Notes under the pieces: generated by a model
Databases searched by the model: none
What the model saw: the letters and a program-made list of their open reading frames with translations, nothing else
What the model was told of the DNA's origin: nothing
From: Lentisphaerota bacterium
GTDB taxonomy: Bacteria; Verrucomicrobiota; Kiritimatiellia; RFP12; UBA3636
Direction of reading: 5' to 3'
NCBI GenBank assembly: GCA_022837245.1
Contig: JALHHX010000007.1
Location: forward strand, 1-38,428
DNA: 38,428 nt
In this document: in pieces, positions 7,905-17,116 of the stretch
Layout: each line of letters begins with the position of its first letter
Numbering within the stretch: the first letter of the stretch is position 1
Position numbers and translations under genes: made by a program

Positions 7905-8939
7905 TCAGGCAGGTTCAACGTCCTGCTTCGCCGGTTTGTGGAAATCGCGGCCAGAGGAATCCTGCGAGACTATTTGCCCTTCGGGCGGCATTTGAGAGCG
8001 GGAGCTGCCGGCTGCGGCGAGGACTAAGTCGAGCGTCTTGAAGTGGCATTTGGCGGTTTCAATGAAGACTGCGGGGCCGTGTTCCGCGACGAGTTTCCCG
8101 GCGGCCTCGCGCACCTGCGGAGACGCACCTTTCGGGAACCGCTGTCCGTACTTCTTCTCAAGTTCCGCGAGGCTGAGCAGAAAGCCTTCGCGGGCTAGGA
8201 TCGATGCCGCTGCAACCGCGATATCCGCCTCCGCGCGGTGACGCTGGACGAGTTCGATGTCACGGCCTTTTTTCATGAGGGCTCGTTCGATGGATTCCTT
8301 GTTGCCAAACTGGTCGGAGATCGCCTTGGGGCATGATGGCGCGGTGGTGAGCAGGTTTTCGATGCAGCGCGCGTGACCCCATGATAGGAGGCGATTGACG
8401 CTACGCATTTTTGCGTAGAGCCGATTGTAAGATGGGTTGCCGACGCGCACGACGGTGTAGCGGTTGGGGCCGAGCAAGCCGCGGATCTTGGCGGCGATGG
8501 CGAGTGCGGCTTTGTCGCTGGTGATGCGCTTGCTGTCTTTTACGCCAAATTCCGCGAGTTTGCGCGCGAGTCCTTCGTTGCAGTATGCGGCGGCGATCAC
8601 GAGCGGACCAAAGAAATCGCCTTTGCCGCTTTCGTCGATTCCCATGTGTGGCTCAAGCGCCTCGGGTGAGAGTTCCGGGTCACGTTCGTAGCCTACTGAC
8701 GCGCTTTTGAGAACTAGCGGCTCCATTATGTTTAGGATGAACTCCTCGGCTCCGGCACCCTGTATGAGGCATTTGCCGGAGGTGTAGAGCGAGACGTTGC
8801 ATTTCCACGAAGGGGCTTCGACGGCGATGCGCGTGAAAGGCACCTGCTTAGGCCGGTAGTTGCCGGCGGCGAGCAACTCGGTGAGAATATCCTGCTGCCC
8901 GGCGTCGAGGTTGAAAGTAAAAGAAGTTTTCTGAGGCAT
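7905..8939 (-). CDS. rnhC: Ribonuclease HIII
   Basis: Cleaves the RNA strand of RNA-DNA hybrids. The 344-residue form has an N-terminal DUF3378/TBP-like substrate-binding domain (about 1-75) and a type 2 RNase H catalytic domain with GIDESGKGDFFGP (D102-E103), VKDSKRIT, SDQFG and AEADIAVAAASILAR supplying the remaining acidic residues. The DESGKGD variant separates HIII from HII enzymes (DExGRG). The frame is open 33 codons further upstream to 9038, but the family's N-terminal domain begins right at MPQKTSFTF, so I chose 8939. A 40-residue polar tail follows the catalytic domain. It is divergent from fusA and is the first gene of a probable two-gene unit. Confidence 0.9.
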   Translation of the reverse strand: MPQKTSFTFNLDAGQQDILTELLAAGNYRPKQVPFTRIAVEAPSWKCNVSLYTSGKCLIQGAGAEEFILNIMEPLVLKSASVGYERDPELSPEALEPHMGIDESGKGDFFGPLVIAAAYCNEGLARKLAEFGVKDSKRITSDKAALAIAAKIRGLLGPNRYTVVRVGNPSYNRLYAKMRSVNRLLSWGHARCIENLLTTAPSCPKAISDQFGNKESIERALMKKGRDIELVQRHRAEADIAVAAASILAREGFLLSLAELEKKYGQRFPKGASPQVREAAGKLVAEHGPAVFIETAKCHFKTLDLVLAAAGSSRSQMPPEGQIVSQDSSGRDFHKPAKQDVEPA

Positions 8940-8990
8940 GGCTTCAATTGTAGCAGAAAGATCATCTGATGTTAATTGCCGATTTTTTCC

Positions 8991-9020
8991 TTGTATTTGT
9001 GAGCGAAAATATAGTAAACT
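8991..9020 (+). promoter_or_regulatory. Possible fusA promoter
   Basis: TTGTAT (8991-8996) and TAAACT (9015-9020) are separated by 18 nt. TATAGT at 9010-9015 is an overlapping alternative -10 with a poorer -35. The site is in the AT-rich gap between the divergent rnhC and fusA genes, about 70 nt before the fusA start. Confidence 0.3.
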
Positions 9021-9086
9021 CCACCCCTTCAAAAACAAAAAAGCAGAAACAGAAAAGAAGCACCCCTAAGGATCAGAAGGCTTGGT

Positions 9087-11195
9087 ATGGCACGCAAAAC
9101 CACATTGGACAAAGTAAGAAACATCGGCATCATGGCGCACATCGACGCGGGAAAAACGACGACGAGCGAGCGCATACTATACTATTGTGGTGAATCCCAC
9201 AAACTGGGAGAGGTTCATGATGGTGCGGCTACGATGGATTTCATGGTTCAAGAGCAGGAGCGTGGCATAACCATCGGATCGGCAGCGACCACCGCCTACT
9301 GGCGTGATCACCAGATCACGGTTATCGACACTCCGGGGCACGTGGACTTCACCGCCGAAGTGGAGCGCTCATTGCGAGTTCTTGACGGCGCGGTGGCGCT
9401 GTTCTGCGCGGTGGGCGGAGTGCAACCGCAGACGGAGCAGGTCTGGCGCCAGTCTGAGAAGTACGAAGTTCCAAAAGTCGCGTTTGTCAATAAAATGGAC
9501 AGGATTGGCGCGGATTTCTTCGGAGTGGTGAATGCTATAAGGGGCACCCTGAAGTCGAATCCCGTCCCCCTGGTTATTCCTATTGGCTCTTCGGACACGT
9601 TCAAGGGGGTCGTCAATTTGCTGTCGATGAAGGCGTTGTACTTCGATGAGGCATCGCAGGGGCTCAAGGTCAACGAGGAGGATATTCCGGTTGGGATGAA
9701 GGAGGAGTCCGAGAAGTGGCGCGCCAATTTGGTCGAGAAAATTGCCGAGACAGACGATGCTTTGCTTGAAAAGTTCTTCGAAGGCACGGAAATTACGAGC
9801 GAAGAGCTCATTCCCGCGATTCGCAAAGCCACTATAGCACGTCAGGTTGTCCCCGTGATGTGCGGCACCGCCTTCAAAAACAAAGGTGTTCAGGTGCTCC
9901 TTGACGGTATCGTCGATTTTCTTCCTTCGCCGCTTGATGTGCCACAGACCACTGGCGCTCTCACAAAAGAGGAAGAAGAGGCGGGGGTCGAGCCAGAAGT
10001 CCGCAAGGCGGATGATTACGAGCCCTTCTGCGCGCTTGCGTTTAAGATTGTGGCCGACAAACATATGGGCAAGCTCGTCTATATACGCATTTATTCAGGC
10101 GTTCTTGAAACGGGCGCGACTGTGTGGAACAGCACGCGCGAACAGCAGCAGCGTGTCGGTCGCATCGTCAGGATGCACGCAAACAAGCAGGAGGCTCTTG
10201 AACGTGCCCATACAGGCGATATCGTCGCTGTTGTCGGGCTTTCGCGCACACGAACCGGCGACACGATCTGCATGAAGGATACCCCGATACTTCTCGAAAC
10301 CATCGAATTCCCCACGCCTGTTATCTCGATTTCCATCAAACCCGCCACGCACGCCGATAACGAGAAGCTGATGTCCGGTCTCCAGTCCCTCACAGAGGAA
10401 GATCCGACGTTTGTAGTCGGAACTGACGAGGAGACCGAGGAGACTATCATCTCCGGCATGGGTGAACTGCACCTTGAAATCATCGTCGACCGCCTTAAGC
10501 GCGAGTTTGGCGTTGATGCGGAAGTTGGTCGCCCGGAGGTTGCATACCGCGAAACTCCGACAATCATGACGCAGGGTGACTACAAACACGCGAAGCAGTC
10601 CGGCGGCCGTGGTCAGTACGGCCACGTCTATCTGCGCGTTGAACCGCAGGATCCGGGCAAGGGTTTCGCTTTTGTCAACGAAATCAAAGGCGGCTCCATT
10701 CCTGGAGAGTATGTGCCGGCAATCGAGAAGGGCGTTATTTCCGCTATGCAGAAAGGCCCATACGCCGGCTACCCCGTTGTCGATATCAAGGTTGTCGTTT
10801 ACGATGGCACATATCACGAGGTCGACTCTTCTGAATTCGCGTTTCAGGAAGCCGCGCGCCAGTGTTTCAAGAAACTCATAATGGCCGGGCATCCGCAACT
10901 GCTCGAGCCAGTAATGGCAGTTGAGGTGACCGCGCCTGAGGACTACCTAGGTTCCGTTACCGGATCGCTCTGCCAGCGCCGCGGGCGCATTGAGCAGATG
11001 AGCGACAAAGGCGGCGTCAAGGTCGTGTCTGCCCTCGTTCCTCTGAGCGAAATGTTTGGATATTCCAACACGATCCGCACCCTGACGCAGGGCCGGGGCT
11101 CGTTCACCATGATCTTCGAACGCTACGAAGCGGTGCCGTTCATCATTACAGAGCAGATCATCGAGAAACGCCGCGCGGCAAACAAGATTCGGTAA
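9087..11195 (+). CDS. fusA: Translation elongation factor G
   Basis: Ribosomal translocase GTPase, 702 residues, full length. G1 is AHIDAGKTTT, the switch region reads RGITIGSAATT (the more usual form is RGITITSAATT), G3 is DTPGHVDF and G4 is NKMDRIGADF. Domains II to V follow, with GMGELHLEI and the C-terminal SLCQRRGRI and TQGRGSFTM segments intact. AGAAGG at 9075-9080 supports the ATG at 9087. It stands alone rather than in a str operon with rpsL, rpsG and tuf. PVC bacteria often carry several EF-G paralogues, so this may be one of them. Its 3' end overlaps the convergent DUF4838 gene by 38 bp. Confidence 0.93.
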   Translation: MARKTTLDKVRNIGIMAHIDAGKTTTSERILYYCGESHKLGEVHDGAATMDFMVQEQERGITIGSAATTAYWRDHQITVIDTPGHVDFTAEVERSLRVLDGAVALFCAVGGVQPQTEQVWRQSEKYEVPKVAFVNKMDRIGADFFGVVNAIRGTLKSNPVPLVIPIGSSDTFKGVVNLLSMKALYFDEASQGLKVNEEDIPVGMKEESEKWRANLVEKIAETDDALLEKFFEGTEITSEELIPAIRKATIARQVVPVMCGTAFKNKGVQVLLDGIVDFLPSPLDVPQTTGALTKEEEEAGVEPEVRKADDYEPFCALAFKIVADKHMGKLVYIRIYSGVLETGATVWNSTREQQQRVGRIVRMHANKQEALERAHTGDIVAVVGLSRTRTGDTICMKDTPILLETIEFPTPVISISIKPATHADNEKLMSGLQSLTEEDPTFVVGTDEETEETIISGMGELHLEIIVDRLKREFGVDAEVGRPEVAYRETPTIMTQGDYKHAKQSGGRGQYGHVYLRVEPQDPGKGFAFVNEIKGGSIPGEYVPAIEKGVISAMQKGPYAGYPVVDIKVVVYDGTYHEVDSSEFAFQEAARQCFKKLIMAGHPQLLEPVMAVEVTAPEDYLGSVTGSLCQRRGRIEQMSDKGGVKVVSALVPLSEMFGYSNTIRTLTQGRGSFTMIFERYEAVPFIITEQIIEKRRAANKIR

Positions 11196-13665
11196 TTTCG
11201 TATTCGTGCGCGAGCTCAAGCGCTGCACCGGGTTCAAGAACCACGCTTGGTGACCACAGCTCCAGGTGGACGCGCGGTGAAGGGTGGTCGCCCCAGTTCA
11301 GAAGACACAGCTTGACCTGTGCCGGGGCGAAGCGATTCACCAGCGCAGCGTCTGACGCCTCGTACATGATAGCCCATGCACCTACTGGCAGAACACTCCC
11401 CTCGAAACTCCTGGAATGGTTGCCGATGTCATTGGAATGGGTCAGACTTTGTGTCTCCCATTCCCCCGATGCGGTGCGGAGCCTTAGCGACATCTTGTTC
11501 CAGTCTTCCGCCACCCAAGCCGGATGCACGCGCAGACAGGCTGGGCGGGCTTCGCCCGAGATATTGAGGAGAGTCGATATTATTCGTACCAGCGGCTTGA
11601 CCAGATCCAGTTCTATTCTGCGTTTAATCCTAAGACCGTTTTCAAGATCAGCCTCAAGTTCGACGGTATTGTCAGAAATCCTGTTCGCCTTATAGTTTTC
11701 GTGCCAACCGGGGGAACGGTACCCCGTTTCACTGTACTCCTCGTATCCACCGTTGTCAGGCGTTGTTCCATCGCGCTGGACTGGCGTGAGCCATTCCCTA
11801 CCTGTGGCAGAGTCAACGAGACTCAAAATCCTGCCCCCAAGCGATGGAAGCACGGCTACTCTCAGCTGCCCGTTGCTCAGTCGTATTATCGACCTTCCAG
11901 TGGCCATTCGTTGCCAAGATTCAAGTTTTGAGTCCAGGTCTGGACGTCCCTCGCGCACATGCGTGACGCCCGCCGCCCGTGCCGCGCGCCCGAAGATCTC
12001 GATCTGCTTGCCAAGACCACCGTCAACCGGAAGCAGGGCGTCTTCCGTCTCTTGGAAATCGGAGAGCCCGCGCACGATACGCAGGTATTGCAGCGGCAGG
12101 CGTGCCTTCCGGACACGTTTGAGAAGTGCGGGAGTCTCGCTAACCGCCTCCTCAGCCTCGTTGAAAAGTCTGTCCGCTTCCGCCCGCACGGCGTCCGTCA
12201 GAAATGGAGCGTCGGCAGGCGAATAACACCCAAGATATGTATTGGTCTTCTCGACAGCGTCGTGCATCAGGTCTATGTAGCGGGCGATCGCAGCTGCGGC
12301 CGGCCCGTAATATCCGTTCAGAAAGGTTGGCATCAATGAGTTGAAATCGGCATCGGGATTCCAAAGCAATTTTGCCAGCAGCCAGGTCCGCAGTTCTTGG
12401 AATTCTCCGCCGGGCGACTGGAACCCACCCTGTTCGAAGATCCCACGCACGCCGTGTTGCACAAGAAAGCGGATGTTGGGCTGCAGAACGCGGAAATTCG
12501 GATGTGGCAGGATATAGTGGTGGAAGTTTGTGACGTAATCCCAGACATACAGTCTGTTGCAGATGTGGCTCCATCCGATGACGTCGTCTCTGAATGTTTT
12601 GTTTTGAGGGCCTTCTTCCATGGTTTGAGCAAAGGAGCATTCGATGCTGCAAAGGCGCACGATCACGCTGGGCCTTGGCCGTGTAATGCGCGGCGGCTTC
12701 CGGGTGTAGCGGTAAGCCAACGTGTCGAACGCGACCGTGGGGAACTCTGGCTCAAGGCGCTCCGCAACGGCGTTCACGAACCGCAACAGCGCTCCGGAGG
12801 GGCTGCCCTCCGCCTCGTCGACGGCGCGGCAGCGGCCGCACTGGCATGCCCCGCCATCGCCGCCTCCGCTGTCGTTTTGTGAAATTGAAACGATGGCCGC
12901 CTCTGGATTCGCCTTCAGCCGCCTTCGGACTTCCTCGATCACGACTTCAAGCAGATCTTCGTTTGTCAGGCAAAGCTGGCCGTGTTCAGAACGCCGCTCA
13001 CCGTCGATCATCGAAAAGTATTCGGGGTTCGTCTTAAAGTAGCGCTCTGGCGGCACCAGCCTGTAGAAAGTGTGGACGAAACCTTCATAGACCGTGCCTC
13101 CCCCGCGCGGTGCGTCGAGGCGCGAGGCGGAACCGTTCATCTTGTTACGCACAGACCAGTCGGGATCGAATCCGCAGAAGGCGAATGGCTCGCGGTACTC
13201 CAATGGAGGGACGTAGACTTTCCGGAAAGACTTCACATTGAACTTCCTGCCCTGAGAGAACAGAGTGCAGTCGCGTGCAAGCCACCTCACTCCGAGCACG
13301 TCCTCCAGAAATGAGTAGCATGCGTAGAGCGTGCCACGACGGCCTCCTGCCAGGTATAGCGCGGTTCCTGAGCAACGGGTCAGAGTGCCTTCAGTGCCCA
13401 GCTCTTCCCAGATGGTTTCTGGTTCGATGCGTGAAATAGCCTCCGTGCGCCCCACGAAGATCGGTATCCGATCTCCCTTCTGGGATTCACGCCGTAGCGG
13501 AAGCCGTTCCCCGGTCAATTTGCGCAGGTGTGTGGCGAACTCCCGCGCGGCATGTTCCTCCTGTTCAGTAGCGTTGTCCGGGAGGACTACCGCGTGGCTC
13601 GTTCCGCAGACTTGATGCCCGCCGATCTTAACGGTGCAGAATGCCTTTAGGTCTTGTGCCTTCAT
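11158..13665 (-). CDS. DUF4838 domain glycosidase-like protein
   Basis: An 835-residue protein. Residues about 20-130 (NATEQEEHAAREFATHLRKL..TGERLPL) form the GH67N/GH20b-like N-terminal domain. The central DUF4838 region follows, with SQNDSGGGDGGACQCGRC and SGALLRFVNAVAERL, the usual landmarks of the family. A helical stretch comes next, and then a C-terminal beta-rich domain (about 600-830) beginning VAVLPSLGGRILSL, which resembles galactose-mutarotase-type sandwiches. DUF4838 proteins belong to polysaccharide loci in PVC bacteria and Bacteroidota, but their substrate is not established to my knowledge. No signal peptide is visible from this start, and the Shine-Dalgarno is weak. The gene is 65 nt downstream of the secretin gene and probably ends the same transcript. 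Confidence 0.75.
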   Translation of the reverse strand: MKAQDLKAFCTVKIGGHQVCGTSHAVVLPDNATEQEEHAAREFATHLRKLTGERLPLRRESQKGDRIPIFVGRTEAISRIEPETIWEELGTEGTLTRCSGTALYLAGGRRGTLYACYSFLEDVLGVRWLARDCTLFSQGRKFNVKSFRKVYVPPLEYREPFAFCGFDPDWSVRNKMNGSASRLDAPRGGGTVYEGFVHTFYRLVPPERYFKTNPEYFSMIDGERRSEHGQLCLTNEDLLEVVIEEVRRRLKANPEAAIVSISQNDSGGGDGGACQCGRCRAVDEAEGSPSGALLRFVNAVAERLEPEFPTVAFDTLAYRYTRKPPRITRPRPSVIVRLCSIECSFAQTMEEGPQNKTFRDDVIGWSHICNRLYVWDYVTNFHHYILPHPNFRVLQPNIRFLVQHGVRGIFEQGGFQSPGGEFQELRTWLLAKLLWNPDADFNSLMPTFLNGYYGPAAAAIARYIDLMHDAVEKTNTYLGCYSPADAPFLTDAVRAEADRLFNEAEEAVSETPALLKRVRKARLPLQYLRIVRGLSDFQETEDALLPVDGGLGKQIEIFGRAARAAGVTHVREGRPDLDSKLESWQRMATGRSIIRLSNGQLRVAVLPSLGGRILSLVDSATGREWLTPVQRDGTTPDNGGYEEYSETGYRSPGWHENYKANRISDNTVELEADLENGLRIKRRIELDLVKPLVRIISTLLNISGEARPACLRVHPAWVAEDWNKMSLRLRTASGEWETQSLTHSNDIGNHSRSFEGSVLPVGAWAIMYEASDAALVNRFAPAQVKLCLLNWGDHPSPRVHLELWSPSVVLEPGAALELAHEYEITESCLPRGVSR

Positions 13666-13730
13666 TCCGGTCGATGTCTTTTCCGTCCCCGTGAAGATTG
13701 CAGTAGTTGTTTGTAATCGCCGTAGAACTT

Positions 13731-16472
13731 TTAATTCAGGATGCCTTCTATTGCGGAGTCGATGTCTTCCACAGGTGCCTCCGGGAGATCGGGTTCGGGA
13801 GATTCGGCGGACTCAGTTATTGCCTGCGTCTCTATCGGCTCTTGACCTGGCTCTTCCGCTTCGTCAGCTTTGGTATTGGGAACCGCGCCGGCTTCGAGGG
13901 CAGGCTCTTCCTGCGTGGCGGCCTCCGCCACGGCGCGCCTTTCAGCGGCGAGTTTGTCAACATCTGAGTAATGTATGTATTCGCCGGAGGATTTAGGGGG
14001 ATTGTTGGTCTGTGGTGCCGCTTCCAATTCCAGCCCGTATTCTTTGTTGAGCGGCGTCAGGTGGCGTGAAAGTGGGTTGCTCGGAGGCATGACCGTGTTG
14101 CGTGCTCGCTCCTGTATCTTCTTCTCCTCTTTTTCAGAAATTGGATCCGCGAGGCGGCTGCTTGACCATCCGCTGTCCCAAACTCCGGCCGTTTCGAGGG
14201 CGGCCTTGCGGCTGCGTGCTTCGTCCTCGATTTGCGCCGGGGTGTCCATGACGCGCGGGGTCAGGAAAACAATCAGTTCATTGCGGGTGTCCGCTATTGT
14301 GCTTGATTTAAAGAACCATCCTAGAAGCGGGATGTCGCCGAGGATCGGGACTTTGGATTCATTGCGTGTTTTGCTTTTTCGCGCGAGGCCGCCTAGTACC
14401 ACTGTCTGGCCGCTTTGAACTGCTACGTCCGAACCCATTTTGCGCGTGTCGATCACGGGTAATTCCCGGTCGCCAAGATTCTGGTATCCGTTAAGCTCCT
14501 GCCATTCCTGTTCGATCGTGAGGACGATGTACCCGCTCTTGTTTATGCGAGGCGTGACTTTGAGTTTGACGCCGATGTCTTCGTTTTTGATGTTTTCCGT
14601 GGTGTTGTCGGAACCGCTGTAATATGTGACGCCGTCGGAATAGTAAACTCGTTGGGTGGATTCTATGACGGCCTCTTTGTTGTCGAGGGTCGTGATTATG
14701 GGAGTGTTCATGACGGACGCCCGGTTGTCCTTCTCGACGGCGCCAAGTATGACGTCCATGTTGAAGTCAATTAGGGTGGCGACGAAGTTCGCGCCGGCGC
14801 CCTGCCATCCTGCGTCGAGCGGATTCACTGGCTTGACGGTTCCTCCACCAGACGTGGAGAATATGATGCCAGGAGCCGAGCCGTCCTTGCTTGTCCCCGT
14901 CTGCATTGCGTGTTGGACCCAGCCCACCCCAGTTTCCACCTCATCGCCGAACGTCAGGCTTATGATGGCGGTTTCGATGACGACTTGCGAGAGCATGATG
15001 TCCATTTGCTTGATGATGTCGCGGATTGTCATCATGTCGTTTGCGCTGGACATTATTATGAGAGCGTTGGTGCGTTCATCTGAGAGGAGGGTTATGTTTT
15101 CGCTGTCGAGCTGGCCGATTTTCGTGCGAGCCCCCGCGGCGACGTCGGCTGCGGGGCTGGGTGCTGCCACTGGCGCGGTGGGGGACGCGTCGCCGCGTCC
15201 AGGAGCTGTGGCGCGTTTTGCGTCATCGTCTGCTGGCTTGCGTTTGCCGATGAGCTCGTTGAGTAGGTTGGCCACGTCTTTAGCAACAGCGTGTTCGAGG
15301 CGGTAGGTCGCCACGACGACTTCCGGCGCGGTTGGGACGTCGAGCACCGCAATAATCTTGTTGAAGAAGACCATGTTTTCAGGGCGCGTTAGGATCACGA
15401 GGAGGTTTGTGCGTTCGTCCGCGATGATGCTGACCTTCCCCCGTATGATGCCGCGCTGCGCGTCGGCGACCAGCGATTCAAACGTTTCGGCTCCGGTATT
15501 GGCGGCCGGTGTTTCCGCTGCCCTGCGGCCGCGGCCACTGGGCAGAGTCACGCCTGGGGGGAGCGGGCGGCGAATAGTTCCAGGCGCACCGGTGAGGCGT
15601 TCCTCCGGCATGCTGCCCGGTTTGCCTTGCTGTTCTTCCTGCGCGCTTTTAACAATCTCCTCTAGACGTGCCTTTATGTCAGCAGCTTTGGCGTATTTGA
15701 TCTGGATGATATTCGGCTCTTCGCGGGCGATGATGGGTTTGTCGATGTACTGTAGCACCTCGACTATGCGATTGACTGTATCGGCCGAGTCCGTGATGAG
15801 GATGCTGTTGGTGCGTTCAATTGCCTGTATCTGCGCACCGGCGCGGACAAATCCCGTAATGACTGCCTGCGCCTCCGCGATGTCGATGTATTTGAGTTCG
15901 ACCATTTGCGAAACGAACTGCCCGTGCTCTTCATTGGGCGTCGCGTCTCCCGTTTCGGAATCTGGGAAGATTGTCCTGTCGGCATGTTTACGGAATTCGG
16001 AGCTTGGGACAACCTTCAGGAACTTGTCGCCCACTGGTTCGAGCGCAATCCCGTTGAGGTTGAGTATTTGTTCGATTGCCATGAGGTATTGCTTGTCGTC
16101 TAGGGGGCTGTCGGGGGTTGTGCGGAGCGTGATGTTCACGGCTGGGACGCCAGGGGATTTGATGACGGTGCGACCCGTACGCAACGCGTATTCCATAATC
16201 ACGAGGTCTACGGACGCCTCCTGGAAGTTCAGCGCGTTGGGGGAGTCGTCGTACGGGATCACCGGCGAAGAGCCCGAGCTGCCGGGTTGCGTGACGGCTG
16301 AGCGCGGTTGAGGCTGCGGCGTAGCCGGTCTGCTTCCGCCCGGGGTGGTGGTGCCCGGCGGGAGAGGGCGGCGGATTTGCGCGCGTGCGGAGTCGGCTGC
16401 CGGGAGGCCCAGCGCGATGCAGATGGCGGCGGCGATGGACAGTGTTGCGAAAAATCTGGATTTCATCTTCAT
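13731..16472 (-). CDS. Type II secretion / type IV pilus secretin, GspD/PilQ-like
   Basis: Outer-membrane channel of a type II secretion or type IV pilus system. The 913 residues start with a signal peptide (about 1-31, ending DSARA). An N0-like domain (about 75-160) and several N1/N2-type domains (KYIDIAEAQAVI, IIQIKYAKAADIK, YRLEHAVAKDVANLL) follow, joined by Pro/Ala-rich linkers. The secretin core has the conserved VPILGDIPLLGWFF near residues 709-722 and then ELIVFLTPRV. A roughly 170-residue acidic C-terminal extension could be the pilotin-binding or S-domain region. The start overlaps the upstream GspM-like gene by ATGA, with AGGA just before. Among the GspD, PilQ and PulD-like classes I lean to GspD because of the L/M partners, but no GspE, F or G is in the window. 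Confidence 0.85.
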   Translation of the reverse strand: MKMKSRFFATLSIAAAICIALGLPAADSARAQIRRPLPPGTTTPGGSRPATPQPQPRSAVTQPGSSGSSPVIPYDDSPNALNFQEASVDLVIMEYALRTGRTVIKSPGVPAVNITLRTTPDSPLDDKQYLMAIEQILNLNGIALEPVGDKFLKVVPSSEFRKHADRTIFPDSETGDATPNEEHGQFVSQMVELKYIDIAEAQAVITGFVRAGAQIQAIERTNSILITDSADTVNRIVEVLQYIDKPIIAREEPNIIQIKYAKAADIKARLEEIVKSAQEEQQGKPGSMPEERLTGAPGTIRRPLPPGVTLPSGRGRRAAETPAANTGAETFESLVADAQRGIIRGKVSIIADERTNLLVILTRPENMVFFNKIIAVLDVPTAPEVVVATYRLEHAVAKDVANLLNELIGKRKPADDDAKRATAPGRGDASPTAPVAAPSPAADVAAGARTKIGQLDSENITLLSDERTNALIIMSSANDMMTIRDIIKQMDIMLSQVVIETAIISLTFGDEVETGVGWVQHAMQTGTSKDGSAPGIIFSTSGGGTVKPVNPLDAGWQGAGANFVATLIDFNMDVILGAVEKDNRASVMNTPIITTLDNKEAVIESTQRVYYSDGVTYYSGSDNTTENIKNEDIGVKLKVTPRINKSGYIVLTIEQEWQELNGYQNLGDRELPVIDTRKMGSDVAVQSGQTVVLGGLARKSKTRNESKVPILGDIPLLGWFFKSSTIADTRNELIVFLTPRVMDTPAQIEDEARSRKAALETAGVWDSGWSSSRLADPISEKEEKKIQERARNTVMPPSNPLSRHLTPLNKEYGLELEAAPQTNNPPKSSGEYIHYSDVDKLAAERRAVAEAATQEEPALEAGAVPNTKADEAEEPGQEPIETQAITESAESPEPDLPEAPVEDIDSAIEGILN

Positions 16473-17116
16473 TCTGCTGTTTCCTGTGTGGTTCCGCCGT
16501 CGTCCGGAGCGGCGGGAGGCTCTTCGCCTCCGGTTTCCGGGGTGGCAGTTGCCGGATATGGTTCCGTGGGCGTGGTTTCTGCGATCGGGGCGCCGCGCAT
16601 ATAGGCGCAGTACAGTGTGAACGAGCCTTTGAGGTAGCCCTGTCTGTTGGCTATGGGCGAGACGCGGAGTTCGCGCACGTCGAGCATGGCTCCCTCGGAC
16701 TGGAGGTCGATCATGAAGCTAAGCATGGATTCGAGCGTGGCCTCCCAGTCGCGCACTTCGATGGGGAACTCCGAGACGTCGCTTATGACCGTTTCAGCCT
16801 TTGCCTGGCGGTTGCGGATCCTGACGTTGTTCTTGTTGGCGGCGTTGTCCATTTTGTTGAGCCAGTACGTGTCCACGGGGCGGCCGGGCTCGAACACGGG
16901 CATCTGGTCTTTAACTGCGTCGTATCGCGCCGCCCAGTCCGGCTTCGCGGCTATGAGTTCCTTCTGGAAGGCTATGCGGTCTTTCAGCTCGCGGATCTGC
17001 ATGGATTTGCCGTTGATAAGGTCGATGCGGTTGCGCGCCTGCATCCCCACGAGGCCGAAAGCGATGGTGAAGACGGTGACGACGGAGAGGAACTTTTCGC
17101 GTCTGTTCATGCTCAT
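16469..17116 (-). CDS. GspM/PilO-like inner-membrane assembly protein
   Basis: A 215-residue bitopic protein. A short cytoplasmic end (MSMNRREK) is followed by one membrane helix (about 9-28), a coiled-coil segment (INGKSMQIRELKDRIAFQKE), a small alpha/beta periplasmic domain (about 100-185) and a Pro/Glu/Thr-rich disordered tail. That plan matches PilO/GspM, which pair with PilN/GspL in the inner-membrane platform. The gene overlaps its upstream partner and the downstream secretin gene by 4 bp each, so the three products are probably made in fixed ratio. Sequence identity within this family is low, so the assignment rests on architecture and neighbours. Confidence 0.68.
   Translation of the reverse strand: MSMNRREKFLSVVTVFTIAFGLVGMQARNRIDLINGKSMQIRELKDRIAFQKELIAAKPDWAARYDAVKDQMPVFEPGRPVDTYWLNKMDNAANKNNVRIRNRQAKAETVISDVSEFPIEVRDWEATLESMLSFMIDLQSEGAMLDVRELRVSPIANRQGYLKGSFTLYCAYMRGAPIAETTPTEPYPATATPETGGEEPPAAPDDGGTTQETAE

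Noticed and set aside
8940..9038. 33-residue N-terminal extension of RNase HIII
   Set aside because: The residues do not resemble the family N-terminus, which starts at MPQKTSFTF, and they would cover the probable fusA promoter.
11524..12882. Several plus-strand open frames inside the DUF4838 gene
   Set aside because: Low-complexity Arg/Pro/Ser composition, no ribosome-binding sites, and full overlap with a gene of recognisable family on the other strand.
15358..16311. Long open frame antisense to the secretin gene
   Set aside because: It is a shadow of a GC-rich gene. The translated sequence is Ser/Arg-rich, has no recognisable domain, and the opposite strand has a complete secretin.
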